Below, piece after piece: positions 36,930 through 47,200 of a DNA stretch of 64,000 nucleotides. Under the pieces are notes generated by a model. That model did not search any database. It saw only the letters and a list, made by a program, of their open reading frames with translations, and was not told the DNA's origin. The position numbers and the translations under genes were made by a program. The stretch's first letter is position 1, and the number at the start of each line of letters is the position of its first letter. The DNA is from an uncultured Myxococcales bacterium (GTDB taxonomy: Bacteria > Myxococcota_A > UBA9042): NCBI GenBank assembly GCA_903842345.1, contig CAIMLR010000004.1, positions 186,001 through 250,000 on the forward strand. The letters run 5' to 3'.

Positions 36930-37200
36930 CGACCCGACCGGTCGGCCAGTTCCGGCCGCACCATGTGCAGGTTGCCGCAAGTCGATGGCCAGTCATCCGA
37001 GTGCAGAGTGCCCGGCGGGGACGGGAATCGCGCCTGATCTTCAGGCGTATCGGCGCACCCGAAGCCAGCCCGAGCGGCTCAAATCCGGTCGTCCGCGTGA
37101 CGGGCGCACCGCAACGAGCGGCGGACTTCGCATTGAAATGGACTTGTGGATGTTGACACCATGCTGGTCAACGGATGCCCGACTGCAAAGTCGCGGCGGC
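36930..37200 (+). repeat. Dispersed intergenic repeat, copy 2 (core 37152-37193)
   Basis: Near full-length. The left arm (CGCACCATGTGCAGG, CGGGAATCGCG, TTCAGGCGTA) aligns with the copy at 43.0 kb, and the core begins GTTGACACCATGCTGGTCAAC. It fills most of the 516-bp gap between tetR and pilT. The rest of that gap (37201-37420) shows no gene. Confidence 0.75.
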
Positions 37201-37420
37201 GGTCATCATCATCAAGCAGCAGGCGCAGCGACCTGGAACCTCGGACGGGATTGCCGCGTGATGGCCATCCAGGCAAAGTTTCGAGGCGCGGCACTTGCCT
37301 GGACAAACTCGAGTGCAGGCTGATGGCGGCGAGCATGGCGCGCGTGTGCACGGCCGACGAAGATCGCGACGGCGACACCCCACGCGGGAATAGCCGCGCC
37401 CCTCCGCGGGTTGCGTGACC

Positions 37421-38605
37421 ATGCTGCTCGAATCCTGGATCCTCACCGCCCGATCTCTCGCCGCCAGCGACCTGCACGCTGAGCCGGGGATGCCGCTGAC
37501 CGTGCGGGTGCGCGGGCAGTTGCGGATGGTTGGCGCGCCGTTGCCCGCGGCTGTGCTCTCGCAAGCCGTGCGCGAACTGCTGAGCGACGACGACGAGGCG
37601 GTGTTCCGCGAGCGCCAATCGCTGGATTTTTCCCGCACGGTCGGCGGCGTGCGCTGCCGGCTGCATGTCCTGCGCAGTGCCCGCGGCGTTGGCTTGGCGG
37701 TGCGGCTGCTGACGTCGTTCCAGGCGTCGCTGCGCAAGCTCAACTTGCATCCGGATCTCGCCAAGCTCGTGCAGCATCGCCACGGCCTGATTCTGCTGAG
37801 CGGGCCGACGGGTTCGGGCAAGTCGTCAACGCTGGCCGCGCTGATTCAGGAGATCAACACGACCGAATGCCGCCACATCATCACGGTGGAGAGCCCGATT
37901 GAGTACGCGTTCGCGAGCCAAAAGTCGCTGATTCGCCAGCGGGAAGTGGGCCGCGATACGCCGAGTTTTGAGCAGGCGCTGCTGGACGCGCTGCGTGAGA
38001 ACCCGGACGTGCTGATGATCGGCGAGATGCGCGATCCGGAGACGATGCGCTTGGTGCTGAACGCGGCGGAAACGGGGCATCTCGTGCTGGCGACGGTGCA
38101 CTCGTCGAGCGTCGGTGAGGCGCTGGCGCGGATGGTGTCCGCGTTTCCGGCGGACGTGCAAAACGGCATGGCGGCGCAGTTGGCAGACGCGCTCGTCGCG
38201 GTGATTGGCCAGCGGCTGTCGGTGCGCGGGCCGGGCGAGCGGCTTGTGCCAGAGCTCGAGATCCTGTTGGCGACGACCGCGGCGCGCGCGACGATCCGTC
38301 AGGGCCAGTTCGGCAAGATGCAGTCGGTGTTGGAGAGCGGCGGTCTGGACGGCTGTTGGACGCTGGCGCGTTACCGCGACTGGCTGGACCGGCGCACCGA
38401 TTTCTACGTGCCGACGGACCACGAGACTGAGCCGCCTGCTGAACTGCCTCCCGTACCCGCGGGCGAACGCGCGCCCCTGCCGACGCGAAAGCCCAGCCAG
38501 CAGCCCGAGCATGGCAAAGTGCCACGCGGGGAAGCGGGCGTGCTCGTGCTGGATGATGAGGACGACCCGATGGCGATCGTCCGGGCACTCGAAAGGCGAA
38601 GCTAA
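37421..38605 (+). CDS. pilT: PilT-like type IV pilus retraction ATPase
   Basis: Predicted protein of 394 residues from ATG 37421; a GTG at 37415 is an alternative. The N-terminal domain has SDLHAEPGMPLTVRVRG. Walker A is GPTGSGKSST (128-137), the Asp box VESPIEYAF, Walker B LMIGEMRD (198-205), and the His box TGHLVLATVHSS. The family C-terminus ATIRQGQFGKMQSVLESGG is present. A Pro/Glu-rich tail of about 55 residues (PPAELPPVPAGERAPLP to the end) goes beyond the usual PilT end. PilT powers pilus retraction and twitching motility. No other pilus gene is nearby, so this is an isolated copy. Confidence 0.88.
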   Translation: MLLESWILTARSLAASDLHAEPGMPLTVRVRGQLRMVGAPLPAAVLSQAVRELLSDDDEAVFRERQSLDFSRTVGGVRCRLHVLRSARGVGLAVRLLTSFQASLRKLNLHPDLAKLVQHRHGLILLSGPTGSGKSSTLAALIQEINTTECRHIITVESPIEYAFASQKSLIRQREVGRDTPSFEQALLDALRENPDVLMIGEMRDPETMRLVLNAAETGHLVLATVHSSSVGEALARMVSAFPADVQNGMAAQLADALVAVIGQRLSVRGPGERLVPELEILLATTAARATIRQGQFGKMQSVLESGGLDGCWTLARYRDWLDRRTDFYVPTDHETEPPAELPPVPAGERAPLPTRKPSQQPEHGKVPRGEAGVLVLDDEDDPMAIVRALERRS

Positions 38606-38674
38606 ATTCACCGACTTGAGTCGTTTGGCTGGAGCGAAATCTGACTGTCCGGCGCGCGCGAAGGCCACCGGCTG

Positions 38675-38800
38675 ATCCTGTGCGAAGTGCCGGTTGCCGC
38701 AAGGTCCGACCGGCAGCTTCAGTTCGTCACGTGACGCAGCCTGTCGCTCGTCAACTGCGCGGTCTCCAAGGCGCCGAGGTAAGCAAGTGGCACAAAGCAT
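38675..38800 (+). repeat. Dispersed intergenic repeat, copy 3 (partial)
   Basis: It contains GCGAAGTGCC and a right arm (CTGTCGCTCGTCAACTGCGC, TCCAAGGCGCCGAGG) that closely matches the copy at 40.85 kb. The core proper is missing. It lies just past the 3' end of the FGE-like gene. Confidence 0.55.
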
Positions 38801-38819
38801 TGTCGATCGACTCGTCCCG

Positions 38820-40460
38820 TCACGGGCTCTTGGCACACCGGAAGCCGCTCGCGGCCCCGCCTCCGTTTAGACCAGAGGACCTCGCCGACGCTCGCAGCAT
38901 GTTGACATCGAAGTCGTGGGATTTGCCGCCGCGGATCATGCGAAACGGACTATTTGTGGCGTCTTCCCAAGCGCTGCCGTCGGCCGGCGCGCCAGCATAA
39001 TCGCCATGTTCCATGTCCTCCACCCACTCCGACGCATTTCCCAGCATGTCATACAGGCCAAACGCGTTGGGCGCCTTGCCTTTCACCTCATGGCCTGTGG
39101 CGTCCGTGTTGAACCACGCGATGCTCGCCAAACAGCTCGGGTCGTCGCCGCACGTGTAAATTGTTGTCGTCCCTGCGCGTGCAGCATATTCCCACTCCGC
39201 CTCGGTCGCCAGTCGTCCGCCCACTGCCTCGCAGAATGCCTTGGCGTTGGTCCAATTTACGTTCTCCTCCGCACAATTTCCTCCGCAGTCCGGCATGTTG
39301 CTTGGATTGTTTCCCACAACGGTATGATACTGTTCCTGCGTAACCTCCGTCGCCGTCATCTTGAAAGCCGGCACGCTCACCGCATGCTGCGGCTTCTCAT
39401 TCCCATTGCAATTCGGATCCTGCGGCACGCAGCCCATCATCGACGTCCCAGCGGGGATCAAGATCCACGTCGGGCTACAAACGTCACCGTAAGCCCCACC
39501 TTTCACGTTCTCCTGGCCGGGGTTGGGCGTGATGGGGCAGTTGTCCAAGCTGTTTGGCAAGCCGTCCCTATCCTGGTCAAGCACCCGGTTCATGTCGGGC
39601 ACGGCGACCACGGCGCCGATCTGCGACAAGCGTTTGGTGAATTGTTGCGTGACGAGCCTGACGTCGACCCCAAGAAGCGCGGCGGTAATTTCCTGTTTGA
39701 GCGGCCCCGCAAAGGTTCCGTCGGCGAAATCAAAGGTGGCGGTATTCAGCAGCTCCTGAAGGTTCGACTCCAGCGAACCGCCAGCAGCAGTACGGTTGAC
39801 CGCCGTCTGAATGAATACCGAACTGACGGCCATGAGGTAGGCGTTGTTGTCGTTGTCGCCGCCGACCACGTTCATGCCAACGCCGCTGATGGTCGGGCTG
39901 AATCCAGGGTAGGTGATGGCCAACTCAGCCCGCAGCTCGGTCTCGGCCTGCGCCACCGCTGCGCTGAAGGAAGTCCCGCCCGCGACCAGCGCCTTGATGC
40001 GCTCGGTGGTGAGGTGGGTGACCATGTTGATGTACGCCGATTGCGCGCCGCCTTGGGTGGGGACAAAGAAGGCCCTGAGCGTGAGGTTGGAGCTTGAAAG
40101 TTGCCCGGTTACTTCGTTGTAATAATACCCTGCCCCTTCAAGGGCCACAGGGCCGACGGCCTGAAAGCTGATGTCGAACTCGCCGCGGTCGTTTATGGTC
40201 TGTGTATTGAAGACTTGGCCAGTAGGCGTCAAGTTGGGATTAAGCAACGAGACCTGCACCGAGGATCCCACAACGAATGGGCCTTTCTGCACAGCACCGT
40301 GAAGAATAACTTGCTTGGTAGTGCCATCCTCCTCTGTCGCGTCCGCCCCATCTGGAGTTCCGCCGCCGTCAGCTTCGTTCGCCGTACCGCCGCCACAACC
40401 GGCATGGATCGACCCCATCATTGCCAGCGACACGATGACGAGTAGCCACCGACTTTTCAT
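38820..40460 (-). CDS. Lipoprotein with formylglycine-generating-enzyme-like (sulfatase-modifying factor) domain
   Basis: Predicted protein of 546 residues with a lipoprotein signal (Cys22, IHAGC). The middle (about 50-300) is unassigned. A thrombospondin-3-like calcium loop DQDRDGLPNSLDNCP is near 320. The C-terminal ~220 residues are an FGE/SUMF1 domain (WILIPAGTSMMG, PAFKMTATEVTQEQY, GGRLATEAEWEYAARAG, GLYDMLGNASEWVED, RMIRGGKSHDF). Active FGE enzymes have a Cys pair soon after the RGG motif. Here that stretch reads HDFDVNMLRASARSSG with no Cys, so this copy is probably a binding or structural domain, not a sulfatase activator. Confidence 0.85.
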   Translation of the reverse strand: MKSRWLLVIVSLAMMGSIHAGCGGGTANEADGGGTPDGADATEEDGTTKQVILHGAVQKGPFVVGSSVQVSLLNPNLTPTGQVFNTQTINDRGEFDISFQAVGPVALEGAGYYYNEVTGQLSSSNLTLRAFFVPTQGGAQSAYINMVTHLTTERIKALVAGGTSFSAAVAQAETELRAELAITYPGFSPTISGVGMNVVGGDNDNNAYLMAVSSVFIQTAVNRTAAGGSLESNLQELLNTATFDFADGTFAGPLKQEITAALLGVDVRLVTQQFTKRLSQIGAVVAVPDMNRVLDQDRDGLPNSLDNCPITPNPGQENVKGGAYGDVCSPTWILIPAGTSMMGCVPQDPNCNGNEKPQHAVSVPAFKMTATEVTQEQYHTVVGNNPSNMPDCGGNCAEENVNWTNAKAFCEAVGGRLATEAEWEYAARAGTTTIYTCGDDPSCLASIAWFNTDATGHEVKGKAPNAFGLYDMLGNASEWVEDMEHGDYAGAPADGSAWEDATNSPFRMIRGGKSHDFDVNMLRASARSSGLNGGGAASGFRCAKSP

Positions 40461-40589
40461 GATGTCCTCTTTCTGGCAGGTGTTGAAAATGGTCAGTCGC
40501 CCCGCGCGGTCGTGGACAGGAGCTGCGAGAACGACTTCCTGCCGAGGTTCCTGCACACATCCGGCCGCGCGGCAGCGTCGGACTACGTG

Positions 40590-40905
40590 CACGCCGCCTG
40601 CACTCCAGTAAAGCCCGTGCAGCACGCCCGTCAAGGTCGAGCAGCGTCGGAGTTGTGTCACATTCAGGTGTTCAGGCTCACCACGCCGCCCGCGGCCGGC
40701 AATCGGCGGCCCATGACCTGCAGCGTGGCTGGATTGCTTCATGTTGGATTCGGATATGTGGGGGTTGAGACCATCGTCGTCAACGGGTGTCTGGAGTGCG
40801 AAGTGCCCGCGCGGTCTTGGCGGTCCAGAGTTCGCGCACCCTGTCGCGCGCCAGTTGCGCGTCATCCAAGGCGACGAGGTCGGCCATCGGCGCAGTCCGG
40901 TATCG
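40590..40905 (+). repeat. Dispersed intergenic repeat, copy 4 (core 40764-40805)
   Basis: Left arm with GTTCAGG and CCGCGGCCGGC, core starting GTTGAGACCATCGTCGTCAAC, right arm CTGTCGCGCGCCAGTTGCGC and TCATCCAAGGCGACGAGG. It sits directly past the 3' end of the gene at 40908. Confidence 0.75.
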
Positions 40906-40907
40906 GC

Positions 40908-41924
40908 TCACAGGCACGCGCCGGCCGTGCACACGTTGCCGGCCCCACAAGCGCTGCCGTCCGCCGCGGCCGTGTGCGTGCAGCCAGTCTGCGGTACGCA
41001 GCCATCGACGGTGCAGTCATTGGCGTCGTCGCACGCGGTCCACGGCAGCGCCGCACATAAGCCTGCTTGGCTGCAGGTCGCGTGACCCCACGGGTCCCCG
41101 CGCAGCAGGCGGCTGTAGCGGTCGACAATGGCGATGCCGTCGGGGCGCACTCGCACTGGACCCAACGACGCGCCTCCCAGCGCTTCGCCAAAGATGCCGC
41201 CTTGGCACTGCCAGAGGACGTTACCCAGCGCGTCGGTGCGCACCAGCCAGCCCTTTTGTGCCGTCACGCCCGAGAGCAGGAAGCCTCCGTCCGCTGTCGC
41301 TTCGGCACCCTCGAAGTGGCTGTCTTCGTTGGAAGCGTAGGTCTTCTGCCAGAGCACCTTGCCGTTTGGGCAAGGCGCGCCGCCTGGCCCGCCGCAGTCG
41401 GTGGTTTTGCAGCCTTGGTCCCAGCCCGCGCCGATGCACAATCTCCCTACCGGACATGCTTCGACCGCGCCTTCCGCGCAGCTCGCGCCACTACAGCACT
41501 TGGGGTCGTAGCCGTTTTCCTCACAGCTCATCGTGTGGTCGCGGCGCACATGGTGGTTGCCGACGCAGACGGTCTCAGATTGGCACGGAAAGTCGATGTA
41601 GACGAAGCCATCACAGGGGCCGGCATCCGGCGCGTCGCCAACGTCCGGCACGTCGGCAACGTCCGTGAGCGCGCTTTCGTCGGCAGCGTCCAGGCCATCG
41701 CCGACGCCATCGAGGCCACAGGTCTCCGCGCAGCTGTTCGGCCCGCCGATCATGTTGCAGGCAAAGGCGCCGGCAGGCCAGGTCAACTTGCCGTTATCCA
41801 TCCCAAAGCAGATGGTGTGATAGACCACGCCGTCCTGGCAGCAGGCGGTGTCGGTCCAGTAGGTGCAGCCCGAGTCTTGAACGCTGTCGAGCACTTCAGC
41901 AGTGGCGTCGGCGGCCGTGTCCAA
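40908..41924 (-). pseudogene. Beta-propeller/Cys-rich tail protein, 5'-truncated
   Basis: The frame encodes 338 residues but has no signal peptide. Its only possible start is a TTG with no ribosome-binding site, directly inside the D/A-rich linker (DTAADATAEVLDSVQDSG) that normally follows a lipobox. It then has a Cys-rich part, only one or two propeller blades (GWLVRTDALGNVLWQ) and the tail WGHATCSQAGLC...TACDDANDCTVDGC...CTAGACL. The same tail ends the protein at 63051, which has several more blades. So the 5' end and probably some blades are lost. Protein-like D-rich sequence continues in another frame at 41980-42070. Confidence 0.55.
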
Positions 41925-42029
41925 TTGGCCGAGGTGAAGGCGCTGACGTCGCTGGTGTCCAGTGGTTCACAGGTCGCATACGCGGCCGCGCGTCAACTAC
42001 GCAAGTGTCATCCAGAGCGGAGACGTCGG

Positions 42030-42839
42030 CTACTGGCGCAAAGACGTGGCCGGAGTCGATTGTGGCTTTTCAATTGAAGTCCTGGCCCGTCGCGACAAAA
42101 GCGCAAAAACCAGTAGCGCTGGCCATGCTGCGGAAGCACGCGGGACTGCCGAACAACCTGCGTCGCGAACTGCGCTACTGGCAGTCGCTTCGCCGTCGGC
42201 TGCCCCGGCGTCAGGCGACAATCCAGGGGGATCTGCCGCATCCGCCGTTGCGGCCGCTGCGAAATCGAATCGCCAATCGGCTGCGGTGAACAGTTCTCCG
42301 GTCCCTTGATTCGGTGGCGCCGGCACGATGAAGTACACGTGCGCAGAAGTCCCGGCGGTCGCTGCACAGGCCGCGCCGGTCGGATCAGGCGCGAATTCAC
42401 CAAGGACCGTTTTCATGTCCAGCGTGAACGTCTCGCCCGCGAACGTCGTCTGATTCACAAGAGTCTGGTCATTCACGAGAATCACGCAACCGGTCACGAT
42501 GTCTTCCTCCAACAGGTTGTGCGGATCGCACAGCTCAATCGGCCCCTGCACTTTGATGGCGTAGTGCTGCTGCAGTCCAATCGCCGGATTCGGCACCGGA
42601 TTCAGCCAACTCCACGTCACCTGAATTTTCGCGTCTTGCGCCGTGGCAATCGCGACGCAATCGGCTGCGGTCAGCGTCGTCGCGCCGCTCAGAGCCAGCG
42701 GCGGTGTACCCAGCGCCGGCTCCGGCATCCAAGTACTTGTGCCTACGCCGATTTTGTCGATGCGGACCGCGACAGCTAGCGACGGCCTTGGTAGCACGAG
42801 CAGTGCGAAGAACAGCAGTTTCAGCGTCCGCGACGTCAT
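42030..42839 (-). CDS. Secreted protein with MYXO-CTERM-like tail
   Basis: Predicted protein of 269 residues. GAGGAGG precedes the ATG at 42839. The signal peptide (LLFFALLVLPRPSLA) is followed by a beta-rich domain of about 190 residues with conserved-looking parts: IQVTWSWLNPVPNP, YAIKVQGPIELCDPHNL and VYFIVPAPP. The C-terminus has DAGCSAVPRASAAWPALLVFALLSRRAR in pattern: Cys, hydrophobic helix, Arg pair. It matches the MYXO-CTERM sorting signal. About 20 residues beyond the Arg cluster look tacked on, so the true stop may have been lost. The function is unknown. Confidence 0.75.
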   Translation of the reverse strand: MTSRTLKLLFFALLVLPRPSLAVAVRIDKIGVGTSTWMPEPALGTPPLALSGATTLTAADCVAIATAQDAKIQVTWSWLNPVPNPAIGLQQHYAIKVQGPIELCDPHNLLEEDIVTGCVILVNDQTLVNQTTFAGETFTLDMKTVLGEFAPDPTGAACAATAGTSAHVYFIVPAPPNQGTGELFTAADWRFDFAAAATADAADPPGLSPDAGAADGEATASSAVRDAGCSAVPRASAAWPALLVFALLSRRARTSIEKPQSTPATSLRQ

Positions 42840-42984
42840 CAGAACCTCCTCAGGCGACGTTTGCACAAGCTAACCTTGCCGCCTCTGGATGTCATGCCGC
42901 CGTTGCACGAAGTGATGCAATCGATGCAAAACTTCAAACGATCCCAGTTGCTGGCCAATAGCCGCTATGCACAAGCCGTCCCCA

Positions 42985-43321
42985 CCAGTTGGCCAAATCC
43001 AGCCGCGCCATGTGCAGCCTGCGGCCATGTGACGACCAGTCAGCCCCGTCCAGTGTGCCCGGCAAGGCCGGGAATCGCGTCAATTGTTCAGGCGTAGCGG
43101 TGCACTCGCGGGCGGCAGCAGCGGCGACCTGACTGCTGCGCGGGACGGCCAGCGCACTTCATGTTCATTTGGGACAAGTGGATGTTGACACCATCGCCGT
43201 GAACTGGTGCCCGCAGCGCGAAGTGCCTGCCCCCAATCTGCCTTTCCCCGCGTCGCACATCATGCAGGTCGTCGGCTACGCAGAAGCGTTATCCGGGCGT
43301 GCTGGGCGGGCATCGGCGCGG
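42985..43321 (+). repeat. Dispersed intergenic repeat, copy 5 (core 43184-43225), near full length
   Basis: It includes all segments: CGCGCCATGTGCAG, GTGCCCGGCAAGGCCGGG, AATCGCGTC, GTTCAGGCGTAGCGGTGCAC, the core starting GTTGACACCATCGCCGTGAAC, and the right arm GTCGGCTACGCAG to CATCGGCGCGG. It ends at the stop of the MazF-like gene. Together with copy 2 it defines the left end. Confidence 0.8.
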
Positions 43322-43681
43322 TCAGGCGTGGAGAATCGACAGCGTCTTTCGCAGCCAGGCGCGCACGGCCCGCCGCTCGCCACGCGCGAGTTCGCCCAGC
43401 GGGTCGGCAACGTCGGCTTCGATCGTCGCCAGCTTCGCCAGACGCACCATCGATGGCGCCGGCAGCCCGGCCGCTGTCAGGTCGGCGACCTCGAGGTCAC
43501 CCGACCAGCGCTTGTGCGCCGCGCTGGTGATCATCGCAACCCACAGCAGTGGGGGGCCCCCCGCGTCCGGGAGCGACGCGAGCACGAGCGCCGGCCGCCG
43601 CTGCGTCACGGGCTTATCGGTGTAGGGAAACGGCACCTTGACGACGGTCCACGGCTCAAAGGCTGGCATAGGCGCGCTCAT
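43322..43681 (-). CDS. MazF/PemK-type mRNA-cleaving toxin
   Basis: Predicted protein of 119 residues. The N-terminus PWTVVKVPFPYTDKPVTQRR followed by PALVLAS is the standard PemK/MazF strand pattern, and LLWVAMITSAAH and VADLTAAGLPAPSMVRL complete the barrel. Such toxins cut mRNA at short motifs. An inner ATG at 43669 gives 115 residues and may be the real start. The gene overlaps the antitoxin gene by 14-26 bp, so translation is coupled. A dispersed repeat begins directly after its stop. Confidence 0.85.
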   Translation of the reverse strand: MSAPMPAFEPWTVVKVPFPYTDKPVTQRRPALVLASLPDAGGPPLLWVAMITSAAHKRWSGDLEVADLTAAGLPAPSMVRLAKLATIEADVADPLGELARGERRAVRAWLRKTLSILHA

Positions 43682-43874
43682 CCTCGGGCGAAGCCCATTC
43701 GTCGAAGACGGCGAACGGGTCCAACTCCGCCGGCGGCACGACGCGGGTCAAAATGACCAGACCGCCCGGTTGCACGACGTACGCCAGATCATCGCCGGGT
43801 CGGAGATTCAGCGCGCGACGCACCGGCTGAGGAATCGTCGTCTGCGCCTTGGTCGTGAGCTTGCTGGTGATCAT
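43656..43874 (-). CDS. AbrB/MazE-type antitoxin
   Basis: Predicted protein of 72 residues. A SpoVT/AbrB DNA-binding domain takes the first ~45 residues (KLTTKAQTTIPQPVRRALNL, RPGDDLAYVV). The acidic tail (PFAVFDEWASPEDERAYA) would thread into the toxin. GGAGG lies upstream of the start. It is the first gene of the pair, with a promoter and palindrome 31-58 bp upstream, so it probably represses its own operon. Confidence 0.87.
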   Translation of the reverse strand: MITSKLTTKAQTTIPQPVRRALNLRPGDDLAYVVQPGGLVILTRVVPPAELDPFAVFDEWASPEDERAYASL

Positions 43875-43904
43875 GGACGCCTCCGGGCGCCTGCGCCCTC
43901 GGTC

Positions 43905-43932
43905 ATTGTAAGGAAAGTCCTTGCGCGGTCAA
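43905..43932 (-). promoter_or_regulatory. MazEF-like promoter with palindrome in the spacer
   Basis: Read on the minus strand: TTGACC (43932-43927), 16-bp spacer, TACAAT (43910-43905). The spacer holds the palindrome AAGGA-CTT-TCCTT (43910-43922), a likely binding site for the AbrB-type antitoxin. Confidence 0.65.
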
Positions 43933-43999
43933 GCCGAGTACCCTCAGTTTGCTCGGCCGCGCGCAGCTCCTGAGCCACGTCGAGCGGAATCGGCCAGTA

Positions 44000-44170
44000 G
44001 TCGAGCTGACCATTGACCGGGCCGGGCCGCCCAACCCCGCTCATCCACCTGACTGCTCAGCGGAGCGATCGACATACTTTGCTTCGAATTCGGACGAGTC
44101 GCTGTTGACCCCATCGTGGGCAACTTGTGCCTGCAGTGCGAGTTACCGGCTGCGGCGGGACCGCGACCGT
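44000..44170 (+). repeat. Dispersed intergenic repeat, copy 6 (core 44104-44145)
   Basis: A diverged copy: the core reads GTTGACCCCATCGTGGGCAAC then TGCAGTGCGAG. It fills the gap between the toxin-antitoxin promoter and the 3' end of the large Cys-rich lipoprotein gene. Confidence 0.6.
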
Positions 44171-44220
44171 CGGACGGCCACGGCTCCGACCGCTCTAGCG
44201 TATGGCACGTGAACGCAAAC

Positions 44221-47200
44221 TCACGGCGTTTTGCCATTGCGCACGCTGAGGACGTAGGGCTGACAGTCGACTGCCGGCCCGACCGTCCTGTAGACGTGAA
44301 TGTAGAAATCCGCTGAATTATCGGTGCAAATGTTCATGCCTGGCAAGCCGCTCCCGTTGGCAATACAGTTGCACTCGCCGCCCAACTCGGGGAGTGGCGA
44401 GACGGAAGTGATGCCGCCGGGTGACGGGTTCTTTAGCGCGTCGGGGCCGGACGGTACGCTGCCGTAGAAGTCGGTGGCCCAGGAGTGGTCGGTGACCCCG
44501 CTGCAGAGCAGTGAGGCGGAGGCGCATGAGCCACGGTAGACGTCAAACACAAACGCAGCTTGCGGATTGGTAATGAAGAAGGCTTGGAAGTTGAACCGGT
44601 CGCAGTCGCCCGTCTTGTCGGTGTCCGCAGTGTCAATCGCGTGCACGTGATACCACGCGCCATTGCCGGCCTGCGGGTCCGTGCCGACAGCTGCTTTGGG
44701 CGCAGCGAACTCCGCGATCGATCCCAAGTCCACTGCGGCGCTGCACTTGTCGCCAGCACCTCCTGGTGCGGGCAGAATCGCGCACTCACAACCGTCTGAC
44801 GTCTTGCCGTTCAGATCCAGGAAGCCCGCCGGGCAAAAGCCGGTGGAGCACTTGCCGGCCGCACACGTCGCCCCGACGCCACAGCCCGCGGTACCATTTT
44901 CGTCGGTCGCGCCGTTGCAGTTGTCATCGATGCCGTTGCACGTGTCGCCGACCCCAGGCCGGATCAGCGGATTCGTGTCGTTGCAATCCCCTGCGGCTGT
45001 CGCACTGAGCGTCAGCAATGCGGCACACAGGCACTCGGGCTGCGCACCACTGGCGCCAAAACCGTCATGGTCGTTGTCCGCGTAGTACGCGATGCAGCCG
45101 AGGCTCGATATCGGGTCGACTACGCCATCGCAGTCGTTATCGACGCCGTCACAGACCTCCTTGTTCCCTGGGTATGACTTGGCGCCGCTCACCGGGTTGT
45201 CGTCGCAGTCCGTCGCCAACGTGGACCAGCCCGCGCTCGGGGCACACGAGCACCGCGCCCAGTTCATCACGCCGTAGCCGTCGCCATCGACGTCGCGGTA
45301 CAGCGGGCTGCAGCCCTTCGAGCCATCGGGGTCCGTGATGCCATCGCAGTCGTTGTCGATGCCGTCGCAAACCTCGGCGAGCTGCGGGTGGAGCGTCGCG
45401 TTGGTGTCACTGCAATCGCCGGCAAGGAGGACGCGGCCGGCCGTGGGCGCAGCGCACGTGCATGTCAGCGTCGTGGGGTCGCCGTAGTGGTCGCCGTCGT
45501 TGTCCGCGTACGATTTGATGCACCCGTCTGCACCGGCCGGGTCAGTGGTGCCGTCGCAGTTGTCATCCAAGCCATTGCACACTTCGGTCTGGCCGGGGTG
45601 CACAAACGCGTTGGCATCGTTGCAGTCGGCACTGGCGCCCGCGGTCGTGGTGTAGCCGTCTCCGTCTGAATCGCCGCTCACGGATGTGGCGACGCACACA
45701 CCATTCGCACATCCGCCCGGCGTCGTGCAGGTCTTGCCCGCGATGAGCGCGGTCCCTTCCGTGTTGCAAGTCTCCAGAACGGCACCGCTGCAGGACTTGA
45801 CGCCCGGCCAGCAGATTGCCGGTTGGCAAGTCCCGCCGTCGCAGTTCGTGCCGATTCCGCACTTGGACTGGACGGTCAGTTCTGTGCCGGTCGCGTTGCA
45901 GAGGTAGATGGATGGACCCACACACGACAGCGCGTTCGGCGTACAGACCTTCGCCTCGCAGATGCCAACGACGCACGCCTTGCCAATGGCCGCGCAGTCA
46001 GTGCCGCCATTGCTCACGATTCCCGAGCCGTCCAGCTTGCAGACCGTCGCCACATTGTCGTTACAGGTTGGCGCGTTTGGCACACAGACCGCGGCCTCGC
46101 AGATACCCGAGATGCAGCCTTTGCCGGGGCCGCACGCGACAATGGGCAAGTAGCCCGTACCCGTGGCGTTGCAGCTCTTCGTGCCCGCGCCGTCGCAGAC
46201 GCTCGTGTTCGGAGTGCAAAACAGGGCTTTGCAGGCGCCAGCGACGCATGTGTCCCCGCCATCGCTGCAATCAATGGCCCCCGGGTTGAGCGCTGTCCCC
46301 GCGGCGTTGCATTTACCGGCAACCGAGCCGATGCAGCTCGGCAGTCCGGGTGAGCACGCCATCGGCTTGCAGACACCATTCTCGCACACCGAACTCGCGT
46401 CGCAGGTCTGCACCAATGACCACGCAGCTCCTGTCGCCGAGCACTTCTTCACGGCATTGCTGTCGCAGAACAGCGCATTCGCGGTGCAAACGATGGGCGC
46501 GCACGCGCCGCCGTCGCAGGTCAGGCCGGTCAGGCTACAGTCGGTCCCGTTCGTGAAACCGCTGCCCACCGCGTTGCATTGCGTGACCATGAAGCCATCG
46601 CAAAGCGCCGTGTTGGGTGCACATACATTGGCCAAGCACACCCCGCCTATGCAATGGCTCGCCGTGTTGCAAGTCTGCGCGACACCCCAGGCCATGCCGT
46701 TGGCGCTGCAGACCATGACGTCGTTGCCGGTGCAGGTGACATCGCTTGCCAGGCAGATTGGTTTGGCGCAGACCCCGTCAGAGCATACTTGGCCGGTCGG
46801 AGAGCAGTCTTCCCAAAGCACCAGCGCGCTGCCAACGGCGTTGCAGTTTGCGACCTGGGTGCCGATGCACGCGGGCGTGTTGGGCTGGCAAACTTGTGGC
46901 AAGCAGTCGCCGTCGCTGCAGTAAGTGCCCTCGGTGCAGACGCCAGCGTCATACGCCACAGTGCCATCGGCGGAACACACCTTGGCCAGTTGTCCGTCGC
47001 AGAACAGCGCGCTGGGTGTGCAAACCAACGGGACGCACGCGTCACCCAGGCATGTCGCACCCTGAGCGGCACAGTCGACCTTCGCCAGCACGTTCAGGCC
47101 GCTTGCGCCGCACGTCACCAACTCGGCGCCGTCGCAATGGATGCCGGGTTGGCACGTCCACGGCGAGCAGCTGGCGCCCGCGATGTTGTGGACGCATGTC

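Noticed and set aside
38820-39400. Active formylglycine-generating enzyme
   Set aside because: The fold is present, but the catalytic Cys pair is not seen.
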